Positions 1 to 6,971 of a DNA stretch of 7,393 nucleotides are shown piece by piece. Under the pieces are notes generated by a model. The model saw nothing but the letters and a program-made list of their open reading frames with translations, was not told the DNA's origin and did no database searches. Position numbers and translations under genes: made by a program. Each line of letters begins with the position of its first letter. Position 1 is the first letter of the stretch. This DNA is from Acidobacteriota bacterium (GTDB lineage Bacteria; Acidobacteriota; Terriglobia; UBA7540), in the NCBI GenBank assembly GCA_003165615.1, contig PLWR01000064.1:3625-11017 (forward strand), in the 5' to 3' direction.

Positions 1-81
1 GACCCGGATCAGTCGCCAGATCGGCGGCCGAATCTCTTGCAGGGTAACCCTGAGTTCGTAAATATGGGACTGAGTTTTCAC
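1..81 (-). CDS. pRiA4b ORF-3-like family protein, N-terminal fragment (runs off left edge)
   Basis: Only the first 27 codons are in the window; the gene continues past base 1. Read from a GTG at 81, the protein begins MKTQSHI and then shows ELRVTLQEIRPPIWR. This is the characteristic opening of the plasmid pRiA4b ORF-3 family (PF07929), whose members start with a beta strand ending in a near-invariant P-P-I-W-R. The family is about 150-200 residues or appears as a domain of larger proteins. It occurs on plasmids and as a passenger in insertion sequences such as IS1096; its biochemical role is not established. The GTG was chosen because a GGAG lies upstream at 93-96 and the family motif starts a few residues in; the frame stays open upstream, so the start is not proven. 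It follows the helicase operon in the same direction but after a candidate terminator, so it is probably a separate transcription unit, either element cargo or flanking DNA. The assignment rests on 27 residues, but the motif is distinctive. Confidence 0.72.
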   Translation of the reverse strand, partial: MKTQSHIYELRVTLQEIRPPIWRLIRV

Positions 82-92
82 CCTGCTGTTAT

Positions 93-96
93 CTCC
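93..96 (-). promoter_or_regulatory. Candidate Shine-Dalgarno (GGAG) for the pRiA4b ORF-3-like gene
   Basis: On the minus strand GGAG sits 11 bases before the GTG at 81, slightly far but usable. A second purine run, GCAGG, lies immediately before the start and is too close to act. This site is the main sequence support for the GTG start. Confidence 0.4.
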
Positions 97-136
97 ATTG
101 GGGTCCGCCAAGTGCCAGGAACTCAAGGGCCAGTTT

Positions 137-171
137 AAGAAAGCAGGGGCAGAGCCGAACTCCGCCCCTGC
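137..171 (-). terminator. Candidate Rho-independent terminator of the recombinase-helicase operon
   Basis: Bases 143-150 (GCAGGGGC) pair perfectly with 164-171 (GCCCCTGC). After one mismatch, GAG at 152-154 pairs with CTC at 160-162, leaving a five-base loop. On the minus strand the stem is followed at once by TTTCTT (142-137), a short interrupted T-tract. It lies about 245 bases beyond the helicase stop codon and before the next minus-strand gene, where an operon terminator would be expected. The T-tract is imperfect, so efficiency is uncertain. On the plus strand no T-run follows, so it would work only for minus-strand transcripts. Confidence 0.55.
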
Positions 172-312
172 CCATCTCGGCCCCTGGGTCGGCGCTCGGG
201 TTGCTTCCCAGCATTGCCCTATCCTCCGCCCAGGCCATGTCCAGTCTAAGGTAAGCGAGAGAGAAACACCAGATAGCCTGGATGCCAAATCGGGCCTTTG
301 AACTTCCCTTGC

Positions 313-333
313 TATGGGGGCTTTGCCCCCATA
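313..333. repeat. Perfect G/C-rich hairpin (9-bp stem, 3-base loop)
   Basis: TATGGGGGC at 313-321 is exactly complementary to GCCCCCATA at 325-333, with a TTT loop. A further CCCCC at 334-338 makes the minus strand read as two G5 runs separated by TAT before the loop. No T-tract follows on either strand, so it is not a typical intrinsic terminator. It sits about 80 bases past the helicase stop. Possible roles are a REP-like extragenic palindrome, an mRNA 3'-end stabiliser, or a structure near the element's end; the sequence does not decide among them. Confidence 0.6.
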
Positions 334-415
334 CCCCCAGGATTTATCGCTTTGTTGCCAAGATGGCTCTCAAGAAGCCGCTTTGAGGTTAACGAGAGCA
401 GGAGAGCCCCGCACT

Positions 416-2524
416 TCAGATGGAGAAGCCGACTTGCCGTTCGTGCGCATGGGGCGGCGCGGTGACGGCTGCATTGAATGCGGCCCGGTCGCCGACGAAC
501 ACCACCTGTTCCACTCCACGCGTCAACGCCGTGTAGATCAGAGTGCGGTCCAGCAAGCGGGTCTTTGCGATGGGCACGATCACCCTTTTGAATTGGCTGC
601 CCTGCGCTTTGTGGACCGTGATGGCGTAGGCCAAGTCGATGCGGTGGAAGTCCGCCTCCGGGATTTCCCGCCTCGCACCATCGAGACAGCACAACAGGGA
701 ACGTCTCCCATTCGAACTCAGGATGCTCTCGATTCTACCCAGCGAGCCGTTCCACAACTCTTTCTGGTAATCGTTCATTAGATAAATGATGGGATCGCCC
801 TCGGCGAACGCCCACCCTTCCAGCTTCGGTTTCGCGGCGGAAGCCATCGCGTGCAGCGTCGCATTGATATTCCTCGTCCCGCTGGCCCCGCGCTTGGTCA
901 CGCCGAGGACTTGCTTATCCTCATATCCGTGCCACCCGGCGAGGACGGCGAGGATGTGATCCATGACGTCGCCGTCGTCGGCCTCGATAAAGCTCACACC
1001 GGCGGAGAGACCGGCGAAGGCCGGCAGTGACGGCACAATACCGTGCCGGATGTCGCACGCGACCTGCGGGATGCCGGTCGATTGCGCCTGCCGGTGGACC
1101 TCGACAAGGTCCATCTTCGGGATATGCGGGCTGGCGGCGAGCACCTGAAAGACCAGACCGAAACCGATCGGCGGCAGTTGGTAGGGGTCGCCTACGAGGA
1201 GTAGACGAGCGCGGGCCGGCAGAGCCCGAACGATGCTGTACATCAGCGGCGTATCCAGCATGGAGGACTCATCGATAATGACCAGCGGCTCGCTTTCCGG
1301 ACTGACGCTCCCTTGCTCGAACGCACGCAGAAAGGCGGCGATAGTCGATGCCGGACGTCCAGTCGCATCTCGGAGGTGTTGGGCCGCACGCCCACTGAGA
1401 GCCATCTGCAAAACCGGCACAGTGACTTGCTCCGCGATCCGGTGGATGACCTGAAGCACGGTCGTCTTGCCCGTTCCAGCCCCCCCAGTAAGAAGACTGA
1501 GCGGGTGATGGAGCGCCATCTCCACGCCCCTTCGCTGCTCGGCGTTCAGGCGCAGTCCCGCGCTTTCCTCAAAGCTGGCCATCGCTTCGACAGTAATCGA
1601 CGACAGGCTGCTTGAGAACAGGTTTCGACCCGGTCCGGGAACGCCAGCCAGCAGCTCGCGGAGATAGCGCGTGATGGTCTTTTCCATCACGGCGGCGCCC
1701 AAAGACTGGTAACCATCTCCAGTGGCGATGATCGCGTGCTCGCCGAGCGCTCGGTTCACGGCCGCGCGCGCCACCTCGGTGCTGCACACTCCCATCGCGG
1801 CGCACACGCCGTCCAAGAGCATCGCCTGAGGAGTTAGCGTATGCTTGGCGTCCAACCGTTGATATAGGCAGGATTCCACGGCGGCGACTTGCCGACGCGG
1901 ATCGTCATGAGTCACACCCAGAGCACGTGCCGCTCGGTCCACTTTCGCCCAACCCGTGAGGGCCAGCATCCGATAGGGATTCTCCTTCAATTTGGTCAGC
2001 GCATCCCCACGCCAGATCTTGCGAACCTTATCGGCTAGGCGAGCCTCGAAGCCGTGCGTATCGAGAAACGAAATGATGTCGGCCTCGTTCGCGACCGCCC
2101 GCCAGGCCTCCACCAGTCTCCGCGCAGTTTCCTCCGGAAGCACATAGGTGAGTTTTTCGAGGTCTCCCTGGCTCAGTATTTCATAGAGGTCTAACCCGAA
2201 GTTCTTCCACAATCGGGTCGCCTTGGCTTTTCCGATGCCGAGACCGTCAAAGGCCGGATGCTTGGATAGGAAGTCGATGATGAGCTGGCCGCGGGGTTGG
2301 ATCAGGGAAGCCTGTTCGACATAAACCTGGTCTCCGTATCGCGGGTGCTGACGGATTTCACCCGCCAGTGACCAGGTCTCTCCCACCACGGGAGCCCGAC
2401 AGATACGATGGCAGCCGGCCACGAAGCGCAGACGCTTGCCCGCAGTGTCACGCCCCGAAAAGATTGCGCCGCCGCGAGGGCCAGGGTAAACGGTCGTGAT
2501 GGTTGCCACCACCGAGATTCTCAC
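416..2524 (-). CDS. RecD2-like superfamily 1B DNA helicase (AAA ATPase)
   Basis: A 702-residue protein, close to the usual length of RecD2 (RecD-like helicases that act without RecB and RecC). Residues 1-75 look like a small beta-rich OB-type domain. Residues about 80-200 contain a helix-hairpin-helix-like GLGIGKAKATRLW (94-106) and a helical module typical of RecD2 N-termini. The motor core is intact: Q-motif LNAEQ (326-330), Walker A GGAGTGKTT (347-355, Lys353), Walker B VIIDESS (415-421), motif III VGDPYQLPPIG (444-454), EVHRQ (475-479), TVHKAQGSQF (636-645) in the C-terminal UvrD_C_2-like domain, and motif VI YTALTRG (664-670). It should couple ATP hydrolysis to 5'-3' unwinding of DNA; that polarity comes from the family. 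The start is GTG at 2524, overlapping the upstream stop as GTGA, so translation is probably coupled. A free-standing RecD2 would normally be chromosomal; its place in a recombinase operon suggests a role in moving the element. A TraA-like relaxase is unlikely because no relaxase domain is present. Confidence 0.93.
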   Translation of the reverse strand: MRISVVATITTVYPGPRGGAIFSGRDTAGKRLRFVAGCHRICRAPVVGETWSLAGEIRQHPRYGDQVYVEQASLIQPRGQLIIDFLSKHPAFDGLGIGKAKATRLWKNFGLDLYEILSQGDLEKLTYVLPEETARRLVEAWRAVANEADIISFLDTHGFEARLADKVRKIWRGDALTKLKENPYRMLALTGWAKVDRAARALGVTHDDPRRQVAAVESCLYQRLDAKHTLTPQAMLLDGVCAAMGVCSTEVARAAVNRALGEHAIIATGDGYQSLGAAVMEKTITRYLRELLAGVPGPGRNLFSSSLSSITVEAMASFEESAGLRLNAEQRRGVEMALHHPLSLLTGGAGTGKTTVLQVIHRIAEQVTVPVLQMALSGRAAQHLRDATGRPASTIAAFLRAFEQGSVSPESEPLVIIDESSMLDTPLMYSIVRALPARARLLLVGDPYQLPPIGFGLVFQVLAASPHIPKMDLVEVHRQAQSTGIPQVACDIRHGIVPSLPAFAGLSAGVSFIEADDGDVMDHILAVLAGWHGYEDKQVLGVTKRGASGTRNINATLHAMASAAKPKLEGWAFAEGDPIIYLMNDYQKELWNGSLGRIESILSSNGRRSLLCCLDGARREIPEADFHRIDLAYAITVHKAQGSQFKRVIVPIAKTRLLDRTLIYTALTRGVEQVVFVGDRAAFNAAVTAPPHAHERQVGFSI

Positions 2525-2955
2525 GGGACCACCCGCCGGCCCGTTAGGAGAATCTCCTCCTCAATCACTCGGTAACGAGCCAGCTTTTGCTCGGTGGCCA
2601 CCAGCCGCTTGCGGAGGTCCTCGTTCTCCGCCATCACACCGGTCAGTTGCTGCTCAAGCTGGAGAATGCGACGTTCTTTGATATCGAGTTGTCGTTGGGC
2701 GCGGGCCACGCCTGTCGGCTGCTCCTTGTCTTTCTCCGGGCCAGCGATAAAGTCGGCCAGCAGGCGCTTCACACCAGCATTGGTGTAGAAGACATTCCTG
2801 AGCACGCCCGAGGCCTCGGCAATGGCGGTGATGTTGGGGCGCCCGTCTTGCAGGGGCAGCAACTGGCGCGCTGCCTGGAGGCCGGCAAGATAGCGGCGAA
2901 CCTTCGCCAGATTTTCCTCGCCCCGCTCCCGGCCGGATATTTGGCTAAGACTCAT
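2521..2955 (-). CDS. Small HTH-coiled-coil protein, TnpC/DUF6262-like transposition accessory factor
   Basis: A 144-residue charged, soluble protein. Residues about 40-70 (from PNITAIAEASGV through NVFYTN to VKRLL) have the pattern of a helix-turn-helix in which an alanine-rich helix and 'SGV' turn are followed by a recognition helix. Residues about 84-134 are a heptad-like, Leu/Glu/Arg/Gln-rich coiled coil, including RRILQLEQQL. This plan matches the small third-gene proteins encoded after tyrosine recombinases in Tn554-like elements (TnpC, DUF6262-like); family membership is inferred from architecture. It probably binds DNA as a dimer and helps place the recombinases. The ATG at 2955 has a strong Shine-Dalgarno, AAGGTGG, 6 bases upstream (2962-2968). 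It overlaps the preceding gene by 11 bases and the helicase start by 4. It parallels the preceding small protein in plan and may be a diverged duplicate. A simple operon regulator is an alternative. Confidence 0.75.
   Translation of the reverse strand: MSLSQISGRERGEENLAKVRRYLAGLQAARQLLPLQDGRPNITAIAEASGVLRNVFYTNAGVKRLLADFIAGPEKDKEQPTGVARAQRQLDIKERRILQLEQQLTGVMAENEDLRKRLVATEQKLARYRVIEEEILLTGRRVVP
2529..2534 (-). promoter_or_regulatory. Weak ribosome binding site for the helicase GTG start
   Basis: GGGTGG on the minus strand lies only 4 bases before the GTG at 2524, inside the end of the upstream gene. The short spacing and poor match suggest that helicase translation depends on re-initiation by ribosomes ending at the overlapping GTGA. 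Confidence 0.35.
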
Positions 2956-3463
2956 GGGCCACCACCTTCAAAGGAATGTTTCCGCCGCCGTGTATCCGGC
3001 TGATCTCTTCGCGGAGCGAGGCGTTCTGCCGCTCGTAAGCCGTCATGCGTTCGGCTTTTTCTCGCTCCTCGAGGATCTGCTGACCGATGCGGTTGATTTC
3101 CAGCGCCAGCAGCCGGTTCTGCTCCCGCAACCTTTCGACTTCGTTTCGCAGCTCGGCGATCTTCTCTTCTTTGACGTCCGAAACCGGCAACACCTGTCGC
3201 CGTTTATTTCTGAGTTCCTCAAAGTGGTCGTTGATCTCCGGGAATGCCCATTCACCGCTTGGCAACTTCCGGACCACGGTGTTGATGTTGACCCCGGCTT
3301 CCCGCGCCAGCGTCGTCTTGCGCCACTTGAATTCCGGTGCAACCACGACCGTGTGACCGCTTTCCATCCGGTCCAGCGCTTCGAGTAGCTTCAACCGCGT
3401 TTTGACGGGACGGTCCGCGTGGTAACGGCGCAGGCCGGCCAGTTTCTTCGCCGAAGCTTTCAT
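2945..3463 (-). CDS. Small HTH-coiled-coil protein, first of two TnpC-like accessory factors
   Basis: A 172-residue protein. Its N-terminus is basic (MKASAKKLAGLRRYH). Residues about 48-70 (RKTTLAREAGVNINTVVRK) form a likely helix-turn-helix of the 'AREAGV' type. Residues about 98-156 are a long coiled coil rich in Glu, Arg and Leu. The frame is open far upstream, but the ATG at 3463 is chosen because it overlaps the stop of the preceding recombinase as ATGA, and everything upstream in this frame is the shadow of that gene. No strong Shine-Dalgarno is seen (GGGAT about 7 bases upstream), so coupled translation is likely. Proteins of this plan accompany large tyrosine recombinases in Tn554-like elements and are thought to assist strand exchange or set orientation or frequency. 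Here the role is inferred: DNA-binding partner of the recombinases, or operon regulator. Confidence 0.75.
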   Translation of the reverse strand: MKASAKKLAGLRRYHADRPVKTRLKLLEALDRMESGHTVVVAPEFKWRKTTLAREAGVNINTVVRKLPSGEWAFPEINDHFEELRNKRRQVLPVSDVKEEKIAELRNEVERLREQNRLLALEINRIGQQILEEREKAERMTAYERQNASLREEISRIHGGGNIPLKVVAHES

Positions 3464-5328
3464 GTCAGATCCCGCAGGATTTTGATGCTGACGGCATGGA
3501 TGTCCTGAAGCGCCCTTTGGTAAGGTTCCGCCTGGGGCTTTAGCTCCATCAGTGCCTCGCAGTCGCGTCGCACCTTTTCCCAGTGAGGCCTGTGCTCCAA
3601 GGTGATGATCGAGTTCAGACACGCACCGGGATTGCAGTGTTTCAGGATCGGCCGATTGCCTTCGGTGCAGAGTGCACACTCCGACTGGAACCAACAATAG
3701 TTCGACGCGGCGCAGGGATAGATGCGCTGGCCTGCCTCGGCCAGATCGAGTATCATCTTCTTGCGGAGGTGGTCCCCGGCTTCTCCGCGAAAGTCCTTCT
3801 GCAAACGGCCTTCCGCAATGGCCGCGTCTATCTTCTTCTTCAGTCGGGCACCCCCGGCGCCCCCCAGTTGATCGGCTCGCATGGCCTTGTCGAAACTTTC
3901 GAAAGAGACTTTCTCCGTCTCTTCCTCCATGAGCATCCACAGTTCCAGGTCATGGCCAACGTAATAGTCGGTCATCGTGAGGGAAAGATGTTTGAAATGT
4001 TCCTTCAGGGCAAGCAAGTTGGTCGTGTCGTGCCGCGCAACATATCGCGCGAAGGTGCGCCGGAACATGTGCGGATGAATGTGAAACAGCCGCCCTCCCG
4101 AATCTTTCAATTCGAGCGTCTCCACGAAGCGCGTTAGTCTATGTAAAATCGAAGGCCCTGACAGCGGAGTTCGCGTGGCGTATCTCCTGTAGTTAGCCGG
4201 TATGGGCAGCCACAGATACGAGACTCTAGCTCTTCGTCGCACACCCCTTCCCAGTCGCTCCAAAACGCGCACAGCCTTGGCGCAAAGGGGCCCGCCCAAC
4301 CACTTGGCCTTGCGACCGTCAGGCACGCCCTGCATCTTGAAGACCCGGCTGTGCACCCACACCAGGGCCGGTTGTCCTCGCCTGGTTTCTGTCTTACAGC
4401 AGCCTTCCCGCAATGAGAGCAGCTCACTGAGGCGCATGCCCGTTGCAAAGGCGATGAGGACGAAGCAGGCCGTCTGGAGACAGGATACTTCTCTGCTCAA
4501 CTGCCGTAAGGAGCGGAGTCCTTTTTCGAGCCGGGTGCCCGCAAGCTGATAGGCGGACGCGGAGTGCTGGAGTAAGCAGCGCGTACAGGAATCCTCAATA
4601 CGACCTGAGGTCTTCCCCATGCGGATTTGATGCATCTTATCGGAGGCATCAAGGAGATAGCCGGCGAATTGGTCCACATACTGGAGTGACGCCCTCACCA
4701 ACGGCCCGAGAATCCCTTCCGGAATGATTTCGGTTTTGCTCTCGAAATTCGAACCGGCGTTCCTGCTTGCAAGGTTGGCGGCCAACTCGCCTTTTAACGG
4801 GTCAATCACCAGCCCGGCCGTCATCACGCCTCGGTACTGAAAGAGCTTCTGCAGGACATGGATATGGTCGTATTTCCAAGAATTACTGGCATCGGAAGAC
4901 AAGATCTTTTCGATGTAATCATCACAGTGGTGGGACAAAACATCTTTGAACCGAAGGATCGGATGGGGATAACCCACCAGATGAGTGATAAACTGCCTCA
5001 GGAATCTCAATCGATCGTGTAGGCTCAAAGGTGCCAAGGGTGCTTCGTCGAGTGGATGCCAGCGCTGGGCATAGAGGAACTGCTTCGAAGCTGTAAGCAG
5101 GGAATGAAACGGCGGGTCGGTAAACAGCCTGCCGCCTGGCATTCTGAAGGGCCAACTTACCCGTTTAGCCGCGCTGCCTGCGGCTGGATTCCTGTTTTCC
5201 TTTGAAAAATCCCACACGTCATCCCGGAATCTTGACAGCAAGGACACGCGCGGGTTTGGAGCCCCCGATCCGCCTGCCTGTCCGGCATGCGCTGCCTTGG
5301 GCACCACACCTCCGACCTCATGGTTCAT
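3460..5328 (-). CDS. Large tyrosine recombinase with C-terminal cysteine cluster (TnpB-like)
   Basis: A 622-residue protein, about twice the length of XerC/XerD-type recombinases and similar to the large TnpB recombinase of Tn554. Residues 1 to about 280 would be N-terminal and core DNA-binding regions. The catalytic domain shows box-I Arg299 in ATGMRLSELLSL, a candidate beta-hairpin Lys (340 or 342), HMFR (His420, Arg423), FKH (His447) and the nucleophile Tyr456, exactly nine residues after His447 as in the family. All catalytic residues appear present. After the active site, residues 539-570 hold six cysteines (C539, C545, C551, C554, C565, C570), suggesting a metal-binding module. It should cut and rejoin DNA through a 3'-phosphotyrosine link. 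The ATG at 5328 overlaps the previous stop as ATGA and has AAGGGGG 7 bases upstream (5336-5342). Its position as middle member of a recombinase trio suggests it acts together with its neighbours. Confidence 0.9.
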   Translation of the reverse strand: MNHEVGGVVPKAAHAGQAGGSGAPNPRVSLLSRFRDDVWDFSKENRNPAAGSAAKRVSWPFRMPGGRLFTDPPFHSLLTASKQFLYAQRWHPLDEAPLAPLSLHDRLRFLRQFITHLVGYPHPILRFKDVLSHHCDDYIEKILSSDASNSWKYDHIHVLQKLFQYRGVMTAGLVIDPLKGELAANLASRNAGSNFESKTEIIPEGILGPLVRASLQYVDQFAGYLLDASDKMHQIRMGKTSGRIEDSCTRCLLQHSASAYQLAGTRLEKGLRSLRQLSREVSCLQTACFVLIAFATGMRLSELLSLREGCCKTETRRGQPALVWVHSRVFKMQGVPDGRKAKWLGGPLCAKAVRVLERLGRGVRRRARVSYLWLPIPANYRRYATRTPLSGPSILHRLTRFVETLELKDSGGRLFHIHPHMFRRTFARYVARHDTTNLLALKEHFKHLSLTMTDYYVGHDLELWMLMEEETEKVSFESFDKAMRADQLGGAGGARLKKKIDAAIAEGRLQKDFRGEAGDHLRKKMILDLAEAGQRIYPCAASNYCWFQSECALCTEGNRPILKHCNPGACLNSIITLEHRPHWEKVRRDCEALMELKPQAEPYQRALQDIHAVSIKILRDLT

Positions 5329-6968
5329 CCCAACACCCCCTTGGCCACGACCAGAGGTTTTTGCTCTAAATCTCTCGCTTTGACTTTGGCCATCTCAATC
5401 TGCTCGGGTCGAAATGCGGGAAGGATGTTCTCTTCGATGATCCGCAGACTACTCCCATAGACCATCTCCCAATCTCCCGGCTTCATCTCCGACTGCAAAC
5501 GTAGGAATCGATCCCGAGTCGCGATGACCAAGGGCAGATCCTCCAAGAACCAAAGACCATTGGGGCAGCCAAAGCAGGCGTGGAACGATGTGCATGCGCG
5601 CCCTTTCGCTTCGCCCGGCTGCGGCGAATCGTAAGGATCGCGACATACACCGCAGCCCGTATCGAAACGCCCAGCGACAATTTTCAAGGCTTGACCCTTT
5701 GGCAGGTTGAGACACCTCACGCCCACCTCCCGGTTTTCCGGAATGACGGTAATCCGCTCAATCATTCGTTCCTGGGCCTTCTGGATCGCCCGCGCGTTGA
5801 ACGACTCGGTGATGCTGTTGAGCACATACCTCACCGTCGTGTGAAGATGCGCGTGCTGAAGAAACTGCTGGACCTTGCCCAGATTGCCGCCCGTTTGGAG
5901 ATAAAGAAGGGTAGCCGCTGATGGCCGGATTTGGGACAGGCTGAAGCGGGGCAGCCGGTGTCGTCGACAGAAATCTCTCACCCTCCGAAACGACAATCGA
6001 GGCTCCGCCCCGGGTGAGACGAGACGGTGCTTGAGCTGAGAGTTCTCACTGAAATAGAGAAAGAGTTGCTTGTTCTTCGGCGGCCCCGCTTGCAACGCGA
6101 GTGGTTCCGTGTACTGCTGAAGAAATTGAATCAACTCCACCACTCCCATCCGCTTGCGACGGTCGACTCGATGAAGCTGCCTTTGTTGTTTGCCAGCCCG
6201 CGGCTTGTCCCAGACACAGTAAAAGAGATTGTCGTCAAACTCATGGGGGACAAGGCAATCTCTCTCAAGGCTGTACAGCGCGTCGGCATTGATGCCCGTT
6301 CGGGCCGCAATCATGATCATGAAAGGTATGAGCTGCTGAGAACTCGTCGGTACGTCTCCTGACTTGTAGGCTTGCTGGATATCGCCGACCTGCTGTTCGG
6401 CGACACCGAGAATTTTCTGGAAAGCGCCCAGTGGCAGCGCTTTCGATTCCCGCGGCTCGCTATCCACACCAGGGAACATATTGCCCGGAATAGAAAAGGA
6501 CGGATCGAAGTCTTCCGGGTGAACCCGCCTGGCCTTGCGCAGGAAGCTGCAGGACATCCGTGATATACCTGCCGCAGTTTTCCTCTTGAATCGCCGCTTG
6601 ACCAGAAGCCAGACCGCCAGCTCCTTGAGTAAGTCTGCGCTCAGCTGTTTCGCAGATCGCACGTCTGGCTGGCTCCTCGCGCGATCGTTCAGAAACCGAT
6701 TGAAGATCCGCAGGCAGTGCGCCGTTGTGGTTACCGTCGCTTTGCGGCACCCATCTTGGTGGATAATCCAAAACGTATTGGACAGGACGCGGGCAAGCGC
6801 GGGACGTGCTGCCAGGAACATCAACTTGATGGTAAAAGGCCTGCCGTCAGGCCGCACGAATGTCTGCTGCAAAGGCGCGTCTTCGACTCGGAATCGGGTG
6901 AGGTCATGCTTTCGAAGCGCCTCACTTTTTATTAGCCCCCAGCGCTGTCCCGCCTCGCCTTTTCGCAT
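5325..6968 (-). CDS. Tyrosine recombinase with altered HxxR box and C-terminal cysteine cluster
   Basis: A 547-residue protein. The N-terminal half includes a helical SAM-like DNA-binding region (about residues 60-150). The catalytic domain has box-I Arg223 in AARTGINADAL, candidate Lys255 or Lys260, Arg348 in SLSQIRPSAAT, His372 in LQHAH, and Tyr381 in VRYV, exactly nine residues after His372. The residue that is normally His in HxxR is Ser345, so this active site departs from consensus while keeping both arginines and the tyrosine. Beyond it, residues 439-468 carry C439xxC442, C459, His463 and C465xxC468, a likely zinc-binding knuckle. The ATG at 6968 lies 3 bases after the upstream stop, with AGAAGGA 6 bases before it (6975-6981), and its own stop overlaps the next start as ATGA. 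It belongs to the broad phage-integrase superfamily; no closer named family was recognised. It may be active on its own or serve as a partner subunit within a mixed tetramer. Confidence 0.85.
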   Translation of the reverse strand: MRKGEAGQRWGLIKSEALRKHDLTRFRVEDAPLQQTFVRPDGRPFTIKLMFLAARPALARVLSNTFWIIHQDGCRKATVTTTAHCLRIFNRFLNDRARSQPDVRSAKQLSADLLKELAVWLLVKRRFKRKTAAGISRMSCSFLRKARRVHPEDFDPSFSIPGNMFPGVDSEPRESKALPLGAFQKILGVAEQQVGDIQQAYKSGDVPTSSQQLIPFMIMIAARTGINADALYSLERDCLVPHEFDDNLFYCVWDKPRAGKQQRQLHRVDRRKRMGVVELIQFLQQYTEPLALQAGPPKNKQLFLYFSENSQLKHRLVSPGAEPRLSFRRVRDFCRRHRLPRFSLSQIRPSAATLLYLQTGGNLGKVQQFLQHAHLHTTVRYVLNSITESFNARAIQKAQERMIERITVIPENREVGVRCLNLPKGQALKIVAGRFDTGCGVCRDPYDSPQPGEAKGRACTSFHACFGCPNGLWFLEDLPLVIATRDRFLRLQSEMKPGDWEMVYGSSLRIIEENILPAFRPEQIEMAKVKARDLEQKPLVVAKGVLG

Positions 6969-6971
6969 GCG

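Larger units (their letters stand above)
82..415. other. Gene-free interval between the helicase gene and the pRiA4b ORF-3-like gene
   Basis: No convincing coding region was found here on either strand. The open frames present are short, start with weak codons and show no recognisable protein motif. The interval contains a terminator-like hairpin (137-171) and a separate perfect G/C hairpin (313-333) preceded on the minus strand by another G5 run. Just past the helicase stop are short GAGAGC repeats (394-399 and 402-407) that could pair with GCTCTC at 366-371. No clear -10/-35 pair for the left-hand gene was recognised. An element boundary or recombination site could lie here, but none can be identified without a comparison sequence. 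Confidence 0.6.

Noticed and set aside
39..86. CAGGGT-A-ACCCTG palindrome at 40-52, CTGAGTT repeated 20 bases apart (50-56 and 70-76), and a GCAGGGT/ACCCTGC pair (39-45 and 80-86), resembling recombinase binding arms
   Set aside because: Almost all of it falls inside the start of the pRiA4b ORF-3-like coding region, where codons explain the sequence. The repeats are short enough to be chance.
82..240. Short minus-strand frame of about 50 codons beginning at an ATG near 236
   Set aside because: It crosses the terminator-like hairpin, overlaps the upstream region of the left-hand gene and shows no protein-family signal.
98..301. 67-codon plus-strand open frame starting with TTG
   Set aside because: Weak start, no ribosome site or recognisable motif, and it runs antisense through the terminator hairpin in the intergenic interval.
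3464..3940. Upstream extension of the first small HTH-coiled-coil gene to a 331-residue protein
   Set aside because: The extra 159 residues are an out-of-frame, low-quality reading of the large recombinase gene's C-terminal region. The ATGA overlap at 3460-3463 gives a natural start.
3583..4137. 184-codon plus-strand open frame, with other long plus-strand frames at 314-781, 2587-3003 and 6535-7074
   Set aside because: All lie antisense to genes with clear catalytic or family motifs and have no recognisable domains; they are by-products of GC-rich coding on the other strand.
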